A stretch of 64,000 nucleotides of DNA from Streptosporangium subroseum (GCF_900188345.1 NZ_FZOD01000041.1:23028-87027); one strand, 5' to 3'. Numbered from the stretch's first letter, positions 1-9,055 are shown. A program made the numbers and translations. Notes: generated by a model from the sequence alone, not told the origin.

Positions 1-489
1 GATTCCCTATTCCATTCTTTATGAATGCGCTCCCGGCCGGTGAGAGTACGGCCGACGGACGGATTTCCCATCGGACCTGGGATTCAACGGGTCTCCGGTA
101 TAAAATAGTAACCGTGAGGGAAGAGACGGGTCCCGATCCGACGCTCGGGGGCGACACACCCGATCGGCGGGCGCCAGGCCGCGTCGGGGTGGGCGATCAC
201 CGCCGGTGACGCCGCTCCGGGGCACGAGGCCCGGGGTTCCCACGGCTCAATGGGCCTGTGCGGAGGGGCTCGGCCGGTGCGTGTGGCGCACGCGGCGAGG
301 CGTCCCGGCGCCTTTTTCGGAAGCGATCGACGGAGCGCCGTAAAACCGGGAACCAGACCTGTGGGCCATTCGTTGGGCACATCGGCGGTAGCCGTACGGC
401 AACTTGAACACCATGGATATCAGCACGATACGGCCATGTGACAACCGATCTAATACGCTGATCGCGTAGGTCGCAGCGTGGAGGCACCG
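1..489. other. Left-edge non-coding region
   Basis: I see no convincing gene in this stretch. The reading frames that cross it overlap each other on both strands and show no known motifs. It starts with an AT-richer segment and contains a TATAAAAT-like element near 100-107 that could be a -10 box, and it probably holds the 5' region of the Bax-inhibitor gene that follows, plus the end of whatever lies to the left. Confidence 0.4.
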
Positions 490-1266
490 ATGGAGAGTAA
501 GAACCCGATTTTCAGTCGGCAGTCCAATGGCCAGCAGGCCTGGGGGACACCGACTCCGACAGCTGAACAGCTTCAGGGCATGTACAACTCGCCGTCGTAC
601 GCGCCCACCGCGCAGCGGACGATGACGATCGACGACGTGGTCGTGCGCGGGTTCATCACTCTGGGCACGCTGGCCGTCTCGGCGGCGGTGGCCTGGACAC
701 TCAACTTCGGTACGGCCGCACTGCTGATCGGTGTGATCGTCGGCCTGATTCTCGGCCTGATCGTCTCGTTCAAGCAGAGCACGAACCCGGTGCTGATCCT
801 CGGCTACGCGGTCGCCTACGGTGTGGCCATCGGCGTGGTCAGCCACCAGTACAACGATCTGTACCACGGCATCGTCTTCCAGGCGGTGGTCGGCACGGCT
901 CTCGCCTTCGCCGCCATGCTCACCGTGTATTCACTGCGCATCATCCGTGTCACGCCGAAGTTCACCAAGTTCGTCGTGGCCGCGGCTCTGGGCCTGATGG
1001 GCCTCGTGCTCGTCAACCTGGTCGCCAGCTTCTTCATCCCGGAAGGCATCGGCATCCGGTCGGGCGGCGCGCTGGCCTACGTGTTCAGCATCGCCGTGAT
1101 CCTGATCGGCTGCTTCTTCCTGCTGCTCGACTTCAACGAGGTGGAGCAGGGCGTGAAGGCGGGCGCCCCGGAGAAGTACTCCTGGCTGATGGCCTTCGGC
1201 CTGACGGTCACCCTGGTCTGGATCTACCTGGAGATCCTGCGCCTGCTGAGCTACCTCCGCGAGTAG
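490..1266 (+). CDS. Bax inhibitor-1/YccA family membrane protein
   Basis: The 258-residue product has a soluble, Gln/Pro/Ser-rich N-terminus of about 50 residues followed by seven hydrophobic segments, ending in WIYLEILRLLSYLRE, the arrangement of bacterial Bax inhibitor-1/YccA proteins. Family members are inner-membrane proteins related to TMBIM calcium-leak channels; the bacterial role is poorly defined. I chose ATG 490 over an upstream in-frame GTG at 478 because GGAGG at 480-484 lies five bases before the ATG. The gene is monocistronic, with a hairpin and T-run terminator right after the stop. Confidence 0.88.
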   Translation: MESKNPIFSRQSNGQQAWGTPTPTAEQLQGMYNSPSYAPTAQRTMTIDDVVVRGFITLGTLAVSAAVAWTLNFGTAALLIGVIVGLILGLIVSFKQSTNPVLILGYAVAYGVAIGVVSHQYNDLYHGIVFQAVVGTALAFAAMLTVYSLRIIRVTPKFTKFVVAAALGLMGLVLVNLVASFFIPEGIGIRSGGALAYVFSIAVILIGCFFLLLDFNEVEQGVKAGAPEKYSWLMAFGLTVTLVWIYLEILRLLSYLRE

Positions 1267-1288
1267 GAACTCATCGCGAGCAGAAGGA

Positions 1289-1318
1289 CCCCGCCGGAGC
1301 GACTTCGGCGGGGTTTTT
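1289..1318 (+). terminator. Rho-independent terminator of the Bax-inhibitor gene
   Basis: CCCCGCCG (1289-1296) pairs perfectly with CGGCGGGG (1306-1313) across a nine-base loop and is followed by five T residues. It starts 22 bases after the stop codon at 1266. Confidence 0.85.
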
Positions 1319-1456
1319 CCTTTGTACGGCGGCGCTCAGGTGAACGCAGGGCAACCGATGATCGACGAAGTGACATCGACGGCCAGGTGTAAGGGCTTGC
1401 CATCTGGGGATTCGTGATGCACTGTCGAGCAAAGGAGCCTATCCGTGGAGGTGCCC

Positions 1457-1678
1457 ATGTCGTTGAACCACTCACTGGAGACGCAGAGCAAGCTGATCGC
1501 AAGGGTCTCTGTCATCACAGGACGCGCACTCCCAGAGTGGTTCCAAGCAATCGACAACGGCCCGGCTTTCCTTCGTTGTGAAGAGCGCGCCAACTGGCTC
1601 GCCGACGAGCACGGGCTGACCCACGGCTACGCCGCCGCCATCGTGCAGGAGCACGAGCGGCGCCGCCGTACCCGCTGA
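1457..1678 (+). CDS. DUF4287 domain protein
   Basis: This 73-residue protein matches the small DUF4287 family: a central ITGRALPEWF segment, then a helical C-terminus ending EHERRRRTR. Such proteins occur alone or fused to DUF5655 in actinobacteria; the function is unknown. The ATG at 1457 is preferred over an in-frame GTG at 1445, because GGAGG at 1447-1451 sits five bases upstream of it. No operon partner is evident: the next gene starts about 90 bases later with no shared signal. Confidence 0.72.
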   Translation: MSLNHSLETQSKLIARVSVITGRALPEWFQAIDNGPAFLRCEERANWLADEHGLTHGYAAAIVQEHERRRRTR

Positions 1679-1769
1679 GTTTCACACCGTCTATCTCTGT
1701 GAGGCCCGCGTCACCGCTCAGGTGGCGCGGGTTTTCCTGTGCGCGGGCATGATCGAGCATGATGGGCTC

Positions 1770-2180
1770 ATGGATCTCGACAAGGCACGTGACTTCATTC
1801 GCAACAACCACCGGGCGGTGATGCTGACCTCGCACGCCGACGGGCGACCACAGATGTCGCCGATCGTCGTGGGACTGGACGCCGAGGGAAACGCGATCGT
1901 CAGCACCAGGGAGACCGCCGCGAAGGTCCGCAACCTCCGCGAGAACCCCAAGGTGACGCTCTGCGTGATGACCGACGCCTTCTTCGGCTCGTGGATCCAG
2001 GTCGAGGGCACCGCGGAGATCGTCCCGCTGCCCGAGGCGATGGAACTCCTGGTGGGCTACTACCGCGACATCTCCGGCGAGCATCCGGACTGGGACGACT
2101 ATCGGGCGAGCATGGAGCGGGAACGGCGGGTGATCCTGAGGATCGGGATCACCCGCGCGGGCCCTGACGTTCACGGCTGA
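1770..2180 (+). CDS. PPOX-class (F420-dependent-like) split-barrel flavoprotein
   Basis: The 136-residue product has the pyridoxamine-5'-phosphate-oxidase-like split barrel: MDLDKARDFIRNNHRAVM, then a strand DGRPQMSPIVVGLD, then REN-PKVTLCVM. This is typical of PPOX-class F420-dependent oxidoreductases, which bind FMN or F420 as dimers and reduce small substrates; the substrate cannot be read from sequence. The ATG at 1770 fits the family N-terminus, although another in-frame ATG at 1749 exists and neither has a strong ribosome binding site, so translation may be nearly leaderless. It converges on the thiolase gene. Confidence 0.78.
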   Translation: MDLDKARDFIRNNHRAVMLTSHADGRPQMSPIVVGLDAEGNAIVSTRETAAKVRNLRENPKVTLCVMTDAFFGSWIQVEGTAEIVPLPEAMELLVGYYRDISGEHPDWDDYRASMERERRVILRIGITRAGPDVHG

Positions 2181-2222
2181 TCAGCATCGGCTGAGGCGTT
2201 CCAGAACGACGGCCATACCCTT
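2181..2222 (-). pseudogene. Remnant of a thiolase 3' end
   Basis: Read on the minus strand, this stretch encodes KGMAVVLERLSRC followed by a stop, closely matching the GMAMILERLS C-terminus of the adjacent thiolase. At DNA level 2190-2222 aligns with 2229-2261 without gaps at about 26 of 33 positions, an offset of 39 bp. It is most simply a leftover terminus of a second, related thiolase, or of an older end of the same gene. Confidence 0.55.
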
Positions 2223-2224
2223 GA

Positions 2225-3445
2225 TCAGCTGAGGCGCTCCAGGATCATGGCCATGCCCTGGCCGCCGCCCACGCACATGGTCTCCAGCCCGATCGACTTG
2301 TCGCGGAAGGCGAGGCTGTTGATCAGCGTGGAGGTGATCCGGGCACCGGTCATGCCGAAGGGGTGGCCCACCGCGATGGCGCCGCCGTTGACGTTGAGCC
2401 GGTCGAGGTCGATGCCGAGGTCCTGGTAGGACGGGATGACCTGGGCGGCGAAGGCCTCGTTGATCTCGACGAGGTCCACGTCGCCGATGGACATGCCCGC
2501 CCGTGCCAGGGCCTGCTTGGAGGCCTCAACCGGGCCCAAGCCCATGATCTCGGGGGACAGGCCGGTCACACCGGTGGAGACGATCCGGGCGAGCGGCGTG
2601 ATGCCGAGCTCGGCGGCCCTGATGTCACTCATCACGATCACCGCGGCGGCGCCGTCGTTCAGCGGGCAGCAGTTGCCCGCGGTGACCGTGCCGTCGGGGC
2701 GGAAGACCGGCTTGAGCTGGGAGACCGCCTCGTAGGTGGTGCCGGCCCTGGGGCCGTCGTCCTTGCTGACCACGGTCCCGTCGGGCAGGGTCACCGGGGT
2801 GATGTCCTTCTCCCAGAAGCCGTTGGCGATGGCCTTCTCCGCCAGGTTCTGGGAGCGGACGCCGAACTCGTCCTGCTCCTGGCGGGAAACGCCCTTCAGC
2901 CCGGCGAGGTTTTCGGCCGTCTGGCCCATCGCGACGTAGACGTCGGGCAGCTCGCCATCCTCGCGCGGGTCGTGCCAGACTCCGCCCCCGCCCTCGGCGG
3001 CCCTGGTCGAACGGTCGTGAGCACCGCCGAACAGCTCGTTCCGGGTGTCGGGCCATGAGTCCGAGCTTCCCTTGGCGAAGCGGGAGACACACTCCACACC
3101 CGCCGAGACGAACACGTCTCCCTCGCCCGCCCTGATCGCGTGCAGGGCCATCCGGGTGGTCTGCAGGGAGGACGAGCAGTAGCGCGTCACGGTCGTTCCG
3201 GGCACGCTGTCCAGGCCGAGCAGGGTGGCGACCACGCGGCCCATGTTGTAGCCCTGCTCACCGCCCGGCAGGCCACAGCCCAGCATCAGGTCGTCGATGG
3301 TGGTCGGGTCGAGCTGGGGGACCTTGGCCAGCGCGGCCTGGATCATCTGTACGGTCAGGTCGTCGGGACGGATGTCCTTGAGGGACCCCTTGAAGGCGCG
3401 TCCGATCGGCGAGCGCGCGGTTGCGACGATGACTGCCTCGGGCAT
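2225..3445 (-). CDS. Acetyl-CoA C-acyltransferase (thiolase)
   Basis: A full-length 406-residue type II thiolase that condenses or cleaves acyl-CoA and acetyl-CoA in fatty-acid beta-oxidation or acetoacetyl-CoA formation. The nucleophilic Cys90 sits in TRYCSSSLQT, the His motif is GHPFGMTG, and the second active-site Cys391 is in CVGGGQG. The start is ATG 3445 with AGGAG seven bases upstream (…CCCAGGAGAGCCACATG); an upstream extension to 3586 lacks similarity to thiolases. No beta-oxidation partner is adjacent, so the substrate chain length is open. A decayed second thiolase terminus follows its stop. Confidence 0.93.
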   Translation of the reverse strand: MPEAVIVATARSPIGRAFKGSLKDIRPDDLTVQMIQAALAKVPQLDPTTIDDLMLGCGLPGGEQGYNMGRVVATLLGLDSVPGTTVTRYCSSSLQTTRMALHAIRAGEGDVFVSAGVECVSRFAKGSSDSWPDTRNELFGGAHDRSTRAAEGGGGVWHDPREDGELPDVYVAMGQTAENLAGLKGVSRQEQDEFGVRSQNLAEKAIANGFWEKDITPVTLPDGTVVSKDDGPRAGTTYEAVSQLKPVFRPDGTVTAGNCCPLNDGAAAVIVMSDIRAAELGITPLARIVSTGVTGLSPEIMGLGPVEASKQALARAGMSIGDVDLVEINEAFAAQVIPSYQDLGIDLDRLNVNGGAIAVGHPFGMTGARITSTLINSLAFRDKSIGLETMCVGGGQGMAMILERLS

Positions 3446-3554
3446 GTGGCTCTCCTGGGTTCTCGATACTCGCTCCTCCTGCGGAGCGTACCGCGCGGTA
3501 TGCCGGAAGCCACGCCCCGGGGACGAGGAAACAGAACTTTGTACGGCATGCACA

Positions 3555-3580
3555 GGGGTCCCACCCCGAGATGGGACCCC
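3555..3580. terminator. Hairpin terminator candidate between lipoprotein and thiolase genes
   Basis: GGGGTCCCA (3555-3563) and TGGGACCCC (3572-3580) form a perfect nine-base stem with an eight-base loop. It lies just downstream of the beta-propeller lipoprotein stop (3605, minus strand) and has no strong T-run, as is common for actinobacterial terminators. Confidence 0.6.
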
Positions 3581-3604
3581 CGTCACGAGGACACGGCGCG
3601 GGGC

Positions 3605-4987
3605 TCAGCCGTACATGCCGGGAGTGGGGCCGGAGCCGTCCTTGATCGCGCGCAGTCCGCCCTTCTCGTCACGCCAGGTCCGCCAGCCGTCCTGGCTGCC
3701 GGTGAACCAGACGGGCGGGATGCCCGAGCCCGCCACTCGCTTGCCGTCGGCCAGTTTGAACTCGCACAGCGAGGCCACGGAGTAGAAGCCGGGGTTCTGG
3801 TTCTTGAGCGGAAGGGGTTTGGGGTCGGTGACGCAGAAGGACCAGCCGCGCTCGTTCTTGACCTCGGCGGCCTGGCCGGTGGCCAGGTCGAAGGAGTTAC
3901 CCGGCTTGTCGTGCCGCAGGAAACCGACCTTCTCCATCCGGGAGGGGAAGGACAGCCACCATCCCGCGCTGGGAACCTGGGCCACCGGGATCTGGCCGAG
4001 GACCCGGCCGTTTTCGGCGTCCAGCCGGGCGAATCCGCCGTACTGGCCCTGCGGGTCGACCGGGCGGACCACCGGGGCGAAGCCGGGGCTGCCGCTGGGA
4101 TAGACCCGCACCACCGAGGGACGGATCCAGTTGACCGTGCCGTCGGAGAGCTTGGCGGAGAACATGCCGAAGGCGGAGACCTTCTTCGTCTTGGGGTTGG
4201 TATACGGGGCGATGTAGCCGACGAGGTTGCCGGTCGTCGCGCCGAACGACCAGCCGCCCGACATGTCCACCCCCATGCCGAGTGCCCGTTCGATGGGGAG
4301 CTGCCAGCCGACCTTCCCCGTCTTCAGATCGTACGACTCCAGGACGGGGTGCTGGGCGAGCCGGAGGAACACCGCCCGGGAGGCGTCGGACCACTCGACC
4401 TCCGCGATTCCGGGCAGTTTCCACATCACCTTGCCGGTGACGGGGCTGAGCACGACGACCCGGGCGGTGGTGAGCGCGGTGTTCTCCGACACGCACACGT
4501 ACGGCCCGCACCTCTGGGGGCCGAACGTGGAGTGCACCGGGCGGGTCCACCTGCGCGTCCCGGTCCTGGCGTCGAGGCCGATGAGCGTGGCTTTCCAGCG
4601 GCCCTGTTTCGCGGGACCGGCTTTTGCGGGACCGGCTTTCACGGGACCGACCGTCACCGTGACGGCCTGGCCCCCGCCGATCTCGACGATCGCCGGAGGG
4701 GGCACCCCCATCCCCGGCAGGCGGCCCGCCATGGTCGTGGGATGGGCCCACAGTTTTTTGCCCGAGGCGAGGTCGACGGCCACCGTCTCCAGCGTGCCGT
4801 CGGGCTTCATCGAGGTCGTCGTGGCGACATCGCCGGCGACGGTGGTGCGGCTGACCGCGTTCATTTCGGTGTTGTGCCAGGCCGGATAGGCCGGTGTGGC
4901 CGCTTCACTGGCTTCACCGCCGGAACAACCGGCCAGGGTCAGGACTCCGGCGAGCACCAGAGCCAGTTTCGCGTGGGGCCGGATCAC
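3605..4987 (-). CDS. PQQ-like beta-propeller lipoprotein
   Basis: The 460-residue protein begins with a lipoprotein signal (LVLAGVLTLAGCSGG, lipobox LAGC) and continues with repeated strands of the PQQ-quinoprotein type, such as LDARTGTRRWTRPVHS, LSPVTGKVMWKLPG and YDLKTGKVGWQLPI. That indicates a membrane-anchored extracytoplasmic beta-propeller. There is no enzymatic signature, so it is likely a binding or scaffolding protein. A short AGPAKAGPAKQ repeat lies before the third strand set. The GTG start at 4987 has GGAGTGG seven bases upstream. The stop is followed by a hairpin. Confidence 0.8.
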   Translation of the reverse strand: MIRPHAKLALVLAGVLTLAGCSGGEASEAATPAYPAWHNTEMNAVSRTTVAGDVATTTSMKPDGTLETVAVDLASGKKLWAHPTTMAGRLPGMGVPPPAIVEIGGGQAVTVTVGPVKAGPAKAGPAKQGRWKATLIGLDARTGTRRWTRPVHSTFGPQRCGPYVCVSENTALTTARVVVLSPVTGKVMWKLPGIAEVEWSDASRAVFLRLAQHPVLESYDLKTGKVGWQLPIERALGMGVDMSGGWSFGATTGNLVGYIAPYTNPKTKKVSAFGMFSAKLSDGTVNWIRPSVVRVYPSGSPGFAPVVRPVDPQGQYGGFARLDAENGRVLGQIPVAQVPSAGWWLSFPSRMEKVGFLRHDKPGNSFDLATGQAAEVKNERGWSFCVTDPKPLPLKNQNPGFYSVASLCEFKLADGKRVAGSGIPPVWFTGSQDGWRTWRDEKGGLRAIKDGSGPTPGMYG

Positions 4988-5044
4988 GGGTATTCCACTC
5001 CAATGGGCGAGGGGTTATGAGTTCGCCGCGGAGGGTGACCGTGC

Positions 5045-6019
5045 TCAGGCGTCGTCAGGCATCACCACTGGCCTCCGGCGGAGCAGGGTCGCCCACCGTC
5101 CGTGGACCCCGGTTGCTCGACCGGCGACGCGGGTTGCGGAGACCTCGGCCCCGGGCTCCTCCGCGGCCATGGCTGCCGCGAGGTAGATCGGCTCACTGCG
5201 CAGGGGTCGTGGCTCGGGCCACAGCTCCAACGCACTGCATACAGAAGGTAGCACTGCGTAAGCAACCTGTAGATAGCCTTGGGCGGATGGGTGGAAACGA
5301 TCAAGGCCGAACATCTCCGTCGGGTTCGTGTCGAACTCCGGCCCGAGCAGGTCCGCGAAGGCCACCGTCCGCCCGCCCGCCTCGACCACGGCGACGGTCT
5401 GCGCCGCGGCCAGCTGGCGGCTCCAGCGCCGGGTCACCCAGCGCAGCGGCTGCGCGATCGGCCGGACCGTGCCCAGGTCGGGACAGGTGCCCACGATCAC
5501 CTCGGCCCCCGCCACCCGCAGTCGCCACACCGCCTTCTGCAGGTGCCGTACGGCCCGCGCGGGCATCGTCTGCGTGGTGACGTCGTTGGCGCCGATGAAG
5601 ATGATCGCGACCTCGGGCCGGCTCCTGAGCGCCTGATCCACCTGGTCGCCGAGTTCGGCGGAGACCGCCCCCGATTTGCCGGCCACGGTCAGCCGCACCG
5701 GCCTCTCGGCGATGATCGCGAGCCCGGAGGCGATCAGAGCGCCCGGAGTCTCGGCCGGATCCGTGGTGCCCAGTCCCACGGAGAGGGAGTCACCGAGCAT
5801 GACCATCCGGATCGGCTCGCCGTCGAAGTTCCCGTAGACCCCGTCCGACGGAGGGCCCTCCATGCCGTGAGGCCGGCCGACGATGCGGCGGGCCAGCACG
5901 CCCTCGGCGAACAGCAACCCGTAGGTCGCCGCGCCCAGCGCGGTGAGTCCGCCCCCGCCCACGGCCGCGGCCGCCGCGATGCGCCGTGCCGCCCGTGCGA
6001 CCCCGGGAGTCCAGATCAC
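5045..6019 (-). CDS. SGNH/GDSL-type hydrolase
   Basis: 324 residues with all blocks of the SGNH fold: block I VMLGDSLSVGLG (catalytic Ser), block II Gly in VTVAGKSGAVS, block III GANDVTTQ (Asn), and block V DRFHPSAQGYLQ (Asp/His). An Ala-rich hydrophobic N-terminus (ARAARRIAAAAAVGGGG) suggests membrane anchoring or export. Members are esterases/lipases; the substrate is unknown. A GTG start at 6019 with GGGAGG upstream fits. It is divergent from cbs, with 136 bases between them for both promoters. Confidence 0.85.
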   Translation of the reverse strand: MIWTPGVARAARRIAAAAAVGGGGLTALGAATYGLLFAEGVLARRIVGRPHGMEGPPSDGVYGNFDGEPIRMVMLGDSLSVGLGTTDPAETPGALIASGLAIIAERPVRLTVAGKSGAVSAELGDQVDQALRSRPEVAIIFIGANDVTTQTMPARAVRHLQKAVWRLRVAGAEVIVGTCPDLGTVRPIAQPLRWVTRRWSRQLAAAQTVAVVEAGGRTVAFADLLGPEFDTNPTEMFGLDRFHPSAQGYLQVAYAVLPSVCSALELWPEPRPLRSEPIYLAAAMAAEEPGAEVSATRVAGRATGVHGRWATLLRRRPVVMPDDA

Positions 6020-6155
6020 GTGGCGTTGCCTCCCTTACACGGTGCGGCGGTAGCGTTGTCTTAGAAAGCTAGCTGAGTACCCGCCACCCCTATGGGATCA
6101 CGGCGTTCCACAAAACAAGCTGACAGAGCTTTGGTATTTCGAGGTGATCATCGCG

Positions 6156-7526
6156 GTGCGCGTTTATGACTCGCTGGTTGAGCTGATGGGTAACACCCCT
6201 CTCGTCCGATTGCAGAAGGTGACGGCGGGGTTGCCGGCCCAGGTGCTGGCCAAGGTCGAATATTTCAATCCGGGCGGTTCGGTGAAGGACCGGATCGCGG
6301 TGCGCATGATCGATGCGGCGGAGAAGTCGGGAGCGCTGCTTCCGGGGGGCACGATCGTGGAGCCCACCTCGGGAAACACCGGGGTCGGCCTGGCGATCGT
6401 GGCCCAGCAGCGCGGCTACAAGTGCCTGTTCGTGGTGCCCGACAAGGTGGCCCAGGACAAGGTCGCCGTGCTCCGTGCCTACGGCGCCGAGGTCGTGGTC
6501 TGCCCGACCGCCGTCTCGCCCGACCACCCGGACTCCTATTACTCCGTCTCCGACCGGCTGGCCAGGGAGACGCCGAACGCCTGGAAGCCCGACCAGTATT
6601 CCAATCCAAACAACCCGGACAGTCACTACCATTCCACCGGTCCTGAGATCTGGGAGCAGACCGAGGGGCGGATCACCCACTTCGTGGCGGGTGTCGGCAC
6701 CGGCGGCACGATCAGCGGCGTCGGACGCTATCTCAAGGAGATCTCCGGCGGCCGAGTGAAGATCATCGGGGCCGACCCGGAGGGTTCGGTCTACTCCGGC
6801 GGCACCGGCCGCCCGTACCTGGTGGAGGGCGTCGGCGAGGACATCTGGCCGGCCACGTACGACACCACGGTCTGCGACGAGATCATCGCGGTCTCCGACA
6901 AGGACTCCTTCGGGATGACCCGCCGTCTGGCCCGCGAGGAGGCCCTGCTCGTGGGCGGTTCCTGCGGTATGGCCACGGTCGCGGCCCTGCGCGTGGCCAG
7001 GCAGGCCGGCCCCGACGACGTGGTGGTGGTGCTGCTTCCCGACGGCGGACGGGGATACCTGTCGAAGATCTTCAACGACGAGTGGATGGCCGACTACGGC
7101 TTCCTGACCACCTCCACCGACGAGGGACTGGTCAAGGACGTGCTGAGCCGCAAGGGCTCCGGACTGCCGGAGTTCGTGCACACCCACCCGCACGAGTCGG
7201 TGGAGGTGGCGATCTCCATCATGAGGGAGTACGGAGTGTCGCAGCTCCCGGTGATGAAGGAGGAGCCGCCGGTGATGGCCGCCGAGGTGGTCGGCTCGAT
7301 CCTGGAACGCGATCTGCTCGACGCCCTCTACCGCGGCCGGGTACGGCCGACCGACCCGCTGGCCGAGCACATGTCCCAGCCGCTGCCGACGATCGGCGCG
7401 GGCGAGACGGTCGCCACCGCGGTCGAGGCGCTGGAGAAGGCCGACGCCGCGGTCGTCCTCGACGACGGCAAGCCCGTCGGCCTGCTCACCCGCCAGGACC
7501 TGCTGGCCTTCCTGGTCAACCACTAG
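6156..7526 (+). CDS. cbs: Cystathionine beta-synthase
   Basis: A 456-residue PLP enzyme joining homocysteine and serine into cystathionine, the first step of reverse transsulfuration. The PLP lysine is Lys44 in NPGGSVKDR, the substrate loop is TSGNTGVG, and the C-terminal third (from about residue 340) carries a CBS-domain pair (YGVSQLPVM … DAAVVLDDGKPVGLLTRQD). The GTG at 6156 is preferred over GTG 6144 because GAGGTGAT at 6141-6148 then serves as the ribosome binding site. Its TAG stop overlaps the TAG stop of the convergent kinase gene. The metB-like gene lies 1.5 kb downstream. Confidence 0.93.
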   Translation: MRVYDSLVELMGNTPLVRLQKVTAGLPAQVLAKVEYFNPGGSVKDRIAVRMIDAAEKSGALLPGGTIVEPTSGNTGVGLAIVAQQRGYKCLFVVPDKVAQDKVAVLRAYGAEVVVCPTAVSPDHPDSYYSVSDRLARETPNAWKPDQYSNPNNPDSHYHSTGPEIWEQTEGRITHFVAGVGTGGTISGVGRYLKEISGGRVKIIGADPEGSVYSGGTGRPYLVEGVGEDIWPATYDTTVCDEIIAVSDKDSFGMTRRLAREEALLVGGSCGMATVAALRVARQAGPDDVVVVLLPDGGRGYLSKIFNDEWMADYGFLTTSTDEGLVKDVLSRKGSGLPEFVHTHPHESVEVAISIMREYGVSQLPVMKEEPPVMAAEVVGSILERDLLDALYRGRVRPTDPLAEHMSQPLPTIGAGETVATAVEALEKADAAVVLDDGKPVGLLTRQDLLAFLVNH

Positions 7527-8761
7527 GAGTCCCTGAGCGGAAACTCCGCCGTCACCTCCCAGGCTCCCGGGGGGACGGGGCCGGCGGTGAGGCGGCCGCC
7601 GAGCGCCTCGACGCGCTCGGCCATGCCCACCAGGCCGAACCCGCCCCCCAGGCGCAAGACCCTGATGTCGGCCGTCGAGCCGTGGTTGCGGACCCGCAGC
7701 CGCACCGTGGCCGTGATCGCCGAGGAGCCTCGCTGGCCACGGGGCTCCTGCCGGCCGTTCGCGCGCATGCCCTCGGCCCAGGCCCGCATGTCCGAGCCGT
7801 CCGTCAGCCTCAGGTCCGCCTCGACCCAGCCGGTGCCCGGGGCGTGCCGGCGGACGTTGGTGAGGGACTCCTGCAGGACCCGGTGGATGGTGGTCATCAC
7901 CTCCGGCGGCAGGACGCCGTCGGTGAGGCCCTGGCCGATGTCGAAGGCGACCTTGGGACCACCGGCGGAGAAGCGCTCCACCATCGTGCGCATGTCCATG
8001 AACGTGCTGCCGGGGGAGCGGGCGGCCTCGTCCTCCGCTCGCAGCACGCCGACCAGGCGGCGCATCGAGGTGAGCGCCTCGGATCCGGCGTTGGCGATCG
8101 CCTCCAGGGAGGGGACCACCGCCTCCGGTCTCTGCTCGGCGACGACCTTGGCCGCCTGTGCCTGGACCACGATCCCGGTGATGTGGTGGGCGACCAGGTC
8201 GTGCAGCTCCCTGGCGAGCTCCAGGCGTTCGGAGCGCCGTACCGAGTGCACGGCCTCCTTGCGGCGCTCCAGTTGGAAACGGAGGTAGGCGCCGATCCCG
8301 GCGGCGGCGGACCAGGTGACGAAGATGGAGAAACCGACGGCCACGGAGGGGGCGTCCTGGAGCAGGCGTCCCGCGGAGGCCTCCAGCACGATCACCGAGG
8401 CCAGGGAGAACAGCGCGCCCCGCCTGATCGGCTCCATCCAGCGCAGCCCGCCGACGGTGAGGATCAGCAGCGACCCCGTCTCGGCCAGGCCCGGTCTGCC
8501 GGTGACCCCGATGATCCCGATGATCAGGGAGCAGGCGAAGGAGAGCACGAGCAGGACGGCGAACCCTCTGACCCGGTGGGTCCGGCGCCACAGCACCGCC
8601 AGAACGCCGACGACGCCGCACGCGACGTTCGGCCACAGCGTCGCCGAGCCGCTCGTCACCGCCATCACGAGGTCGAGCAGGAGCAGCAACAGGAGCCAGC
8701 CGACCATCGCGATCTCGCTGAGTCTCTGGACCCAGCGGACGATCCGGTGCGTTTTCCCCAC
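7523..8761 (-). CDS. Orphan sensor histidine kinase (HisKA_3 type)
   Basis: 412 residues. About five hydrophobic segments fill the first 180 residues with almost no extracytoplasmic loop, followed by the dimerisation/phosphoacceptor helix RLELARELHDLVAHH (HisKA_3) and a HATPase domain (NVRRHAPGTG; GGGFGLVGMAERV). This is the NarL-partner class, sensing at or in the membrane. No response regulator is beside it: its neighbours are cbs and metB. The GTG start at 8761 has no visible Shine-Dalgarno and may be leaderless; a perfect inverted repeat lies just upstream (8778-8810). Confidence 0.85.
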   Translation of the reverse strand: MGKTHRIVRWVQRLSEIAMVGWLLLLLLLDLVMAVTSGSATLWPNVACGVVGVLAVLWRRTHRVRGFAVLLVLSFACSLIIGIIGVTGRPGLAETGSLLILTVGGLRWMEPIRRGALFSLASVIVLEASAGRLLQDAPSVAVGFSIFVTWSAAAGIGAYLRFQLERRKEAVHSVRRSERLELARELHDLVAHHITGIVVQAQAAKVVAEQRPEAVVPSLEAIANAGSEALTSMRRLVGVLRAEDEAARSPGSTFMDMRTMVERFSAGGPKVAFDIGQGLTDGVLPPEVMTTIHRVLQESLTNVRRHAPGTGWVEADLRLTDGSDMRAWAEGMRANGRQEPRGQRGSSAITATVRLRVRNHGSTADIRVLRLGGGFGLVGMAERVEALGGRLTAGPVPPGAWEVTAEFPLRDS

Positions 8762-8777
8762 GGCCGTTGAGCCTAGG

Positions 8778-8810
8778 CCGAACGGCCGACATGTTGTATC
8801 GACCGTTCGG
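8778..8810. promoter_or_regulatory. Inverted repeat upstream of the orphan kinase
   Basis: CCGAACGG (8778-8785) and CCGTTCGG (8803-8810) are perfect reverse complements separated by 17 bases, so their centres lie about 25 bp apart. The element begins 17 bases upstream of the kinase start codon and is a good candidate operator, perhaps for the missing NarL-type regulator. The regulator is not identifiable here. Confidence 0.45.
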
Positions 8811-9055
8811 CGGATATGTCCGTGTTTGAGTCAATCCCTCGTCCCCTACGGGCGAAGAAATCACCGTGCGATCTCATCGACCGCTTGGTTTTAGAACATT
8901 TGCCTTGCAACGGTTGATATGTACGCTGTGTGACCCTCTCGCTCACGGAGTCCCGTCCGGGGCGCGACGGCGCCTCAGAGGGTGCTCCCGCGTGGACTCT
9001 CACCCTCCGGGGTGAAAGCCCGAGGGCCGGCCCGCGTCCCGGTAACGTGGACCTC

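Noticed and set aside
6090..8864. 924-codon minus-strand frame over cbs and the kinase
   Set aside because: It covers cbs antisense and the kinase in a different frame; composition is biased and no domain is visible.
8930..9055. Possible SAM riboswitch upstream of metB
   Set aside because: A CACCC/GGGTG hairpin exists but the conserved core of SAM-I or SAM-IV is not seen.
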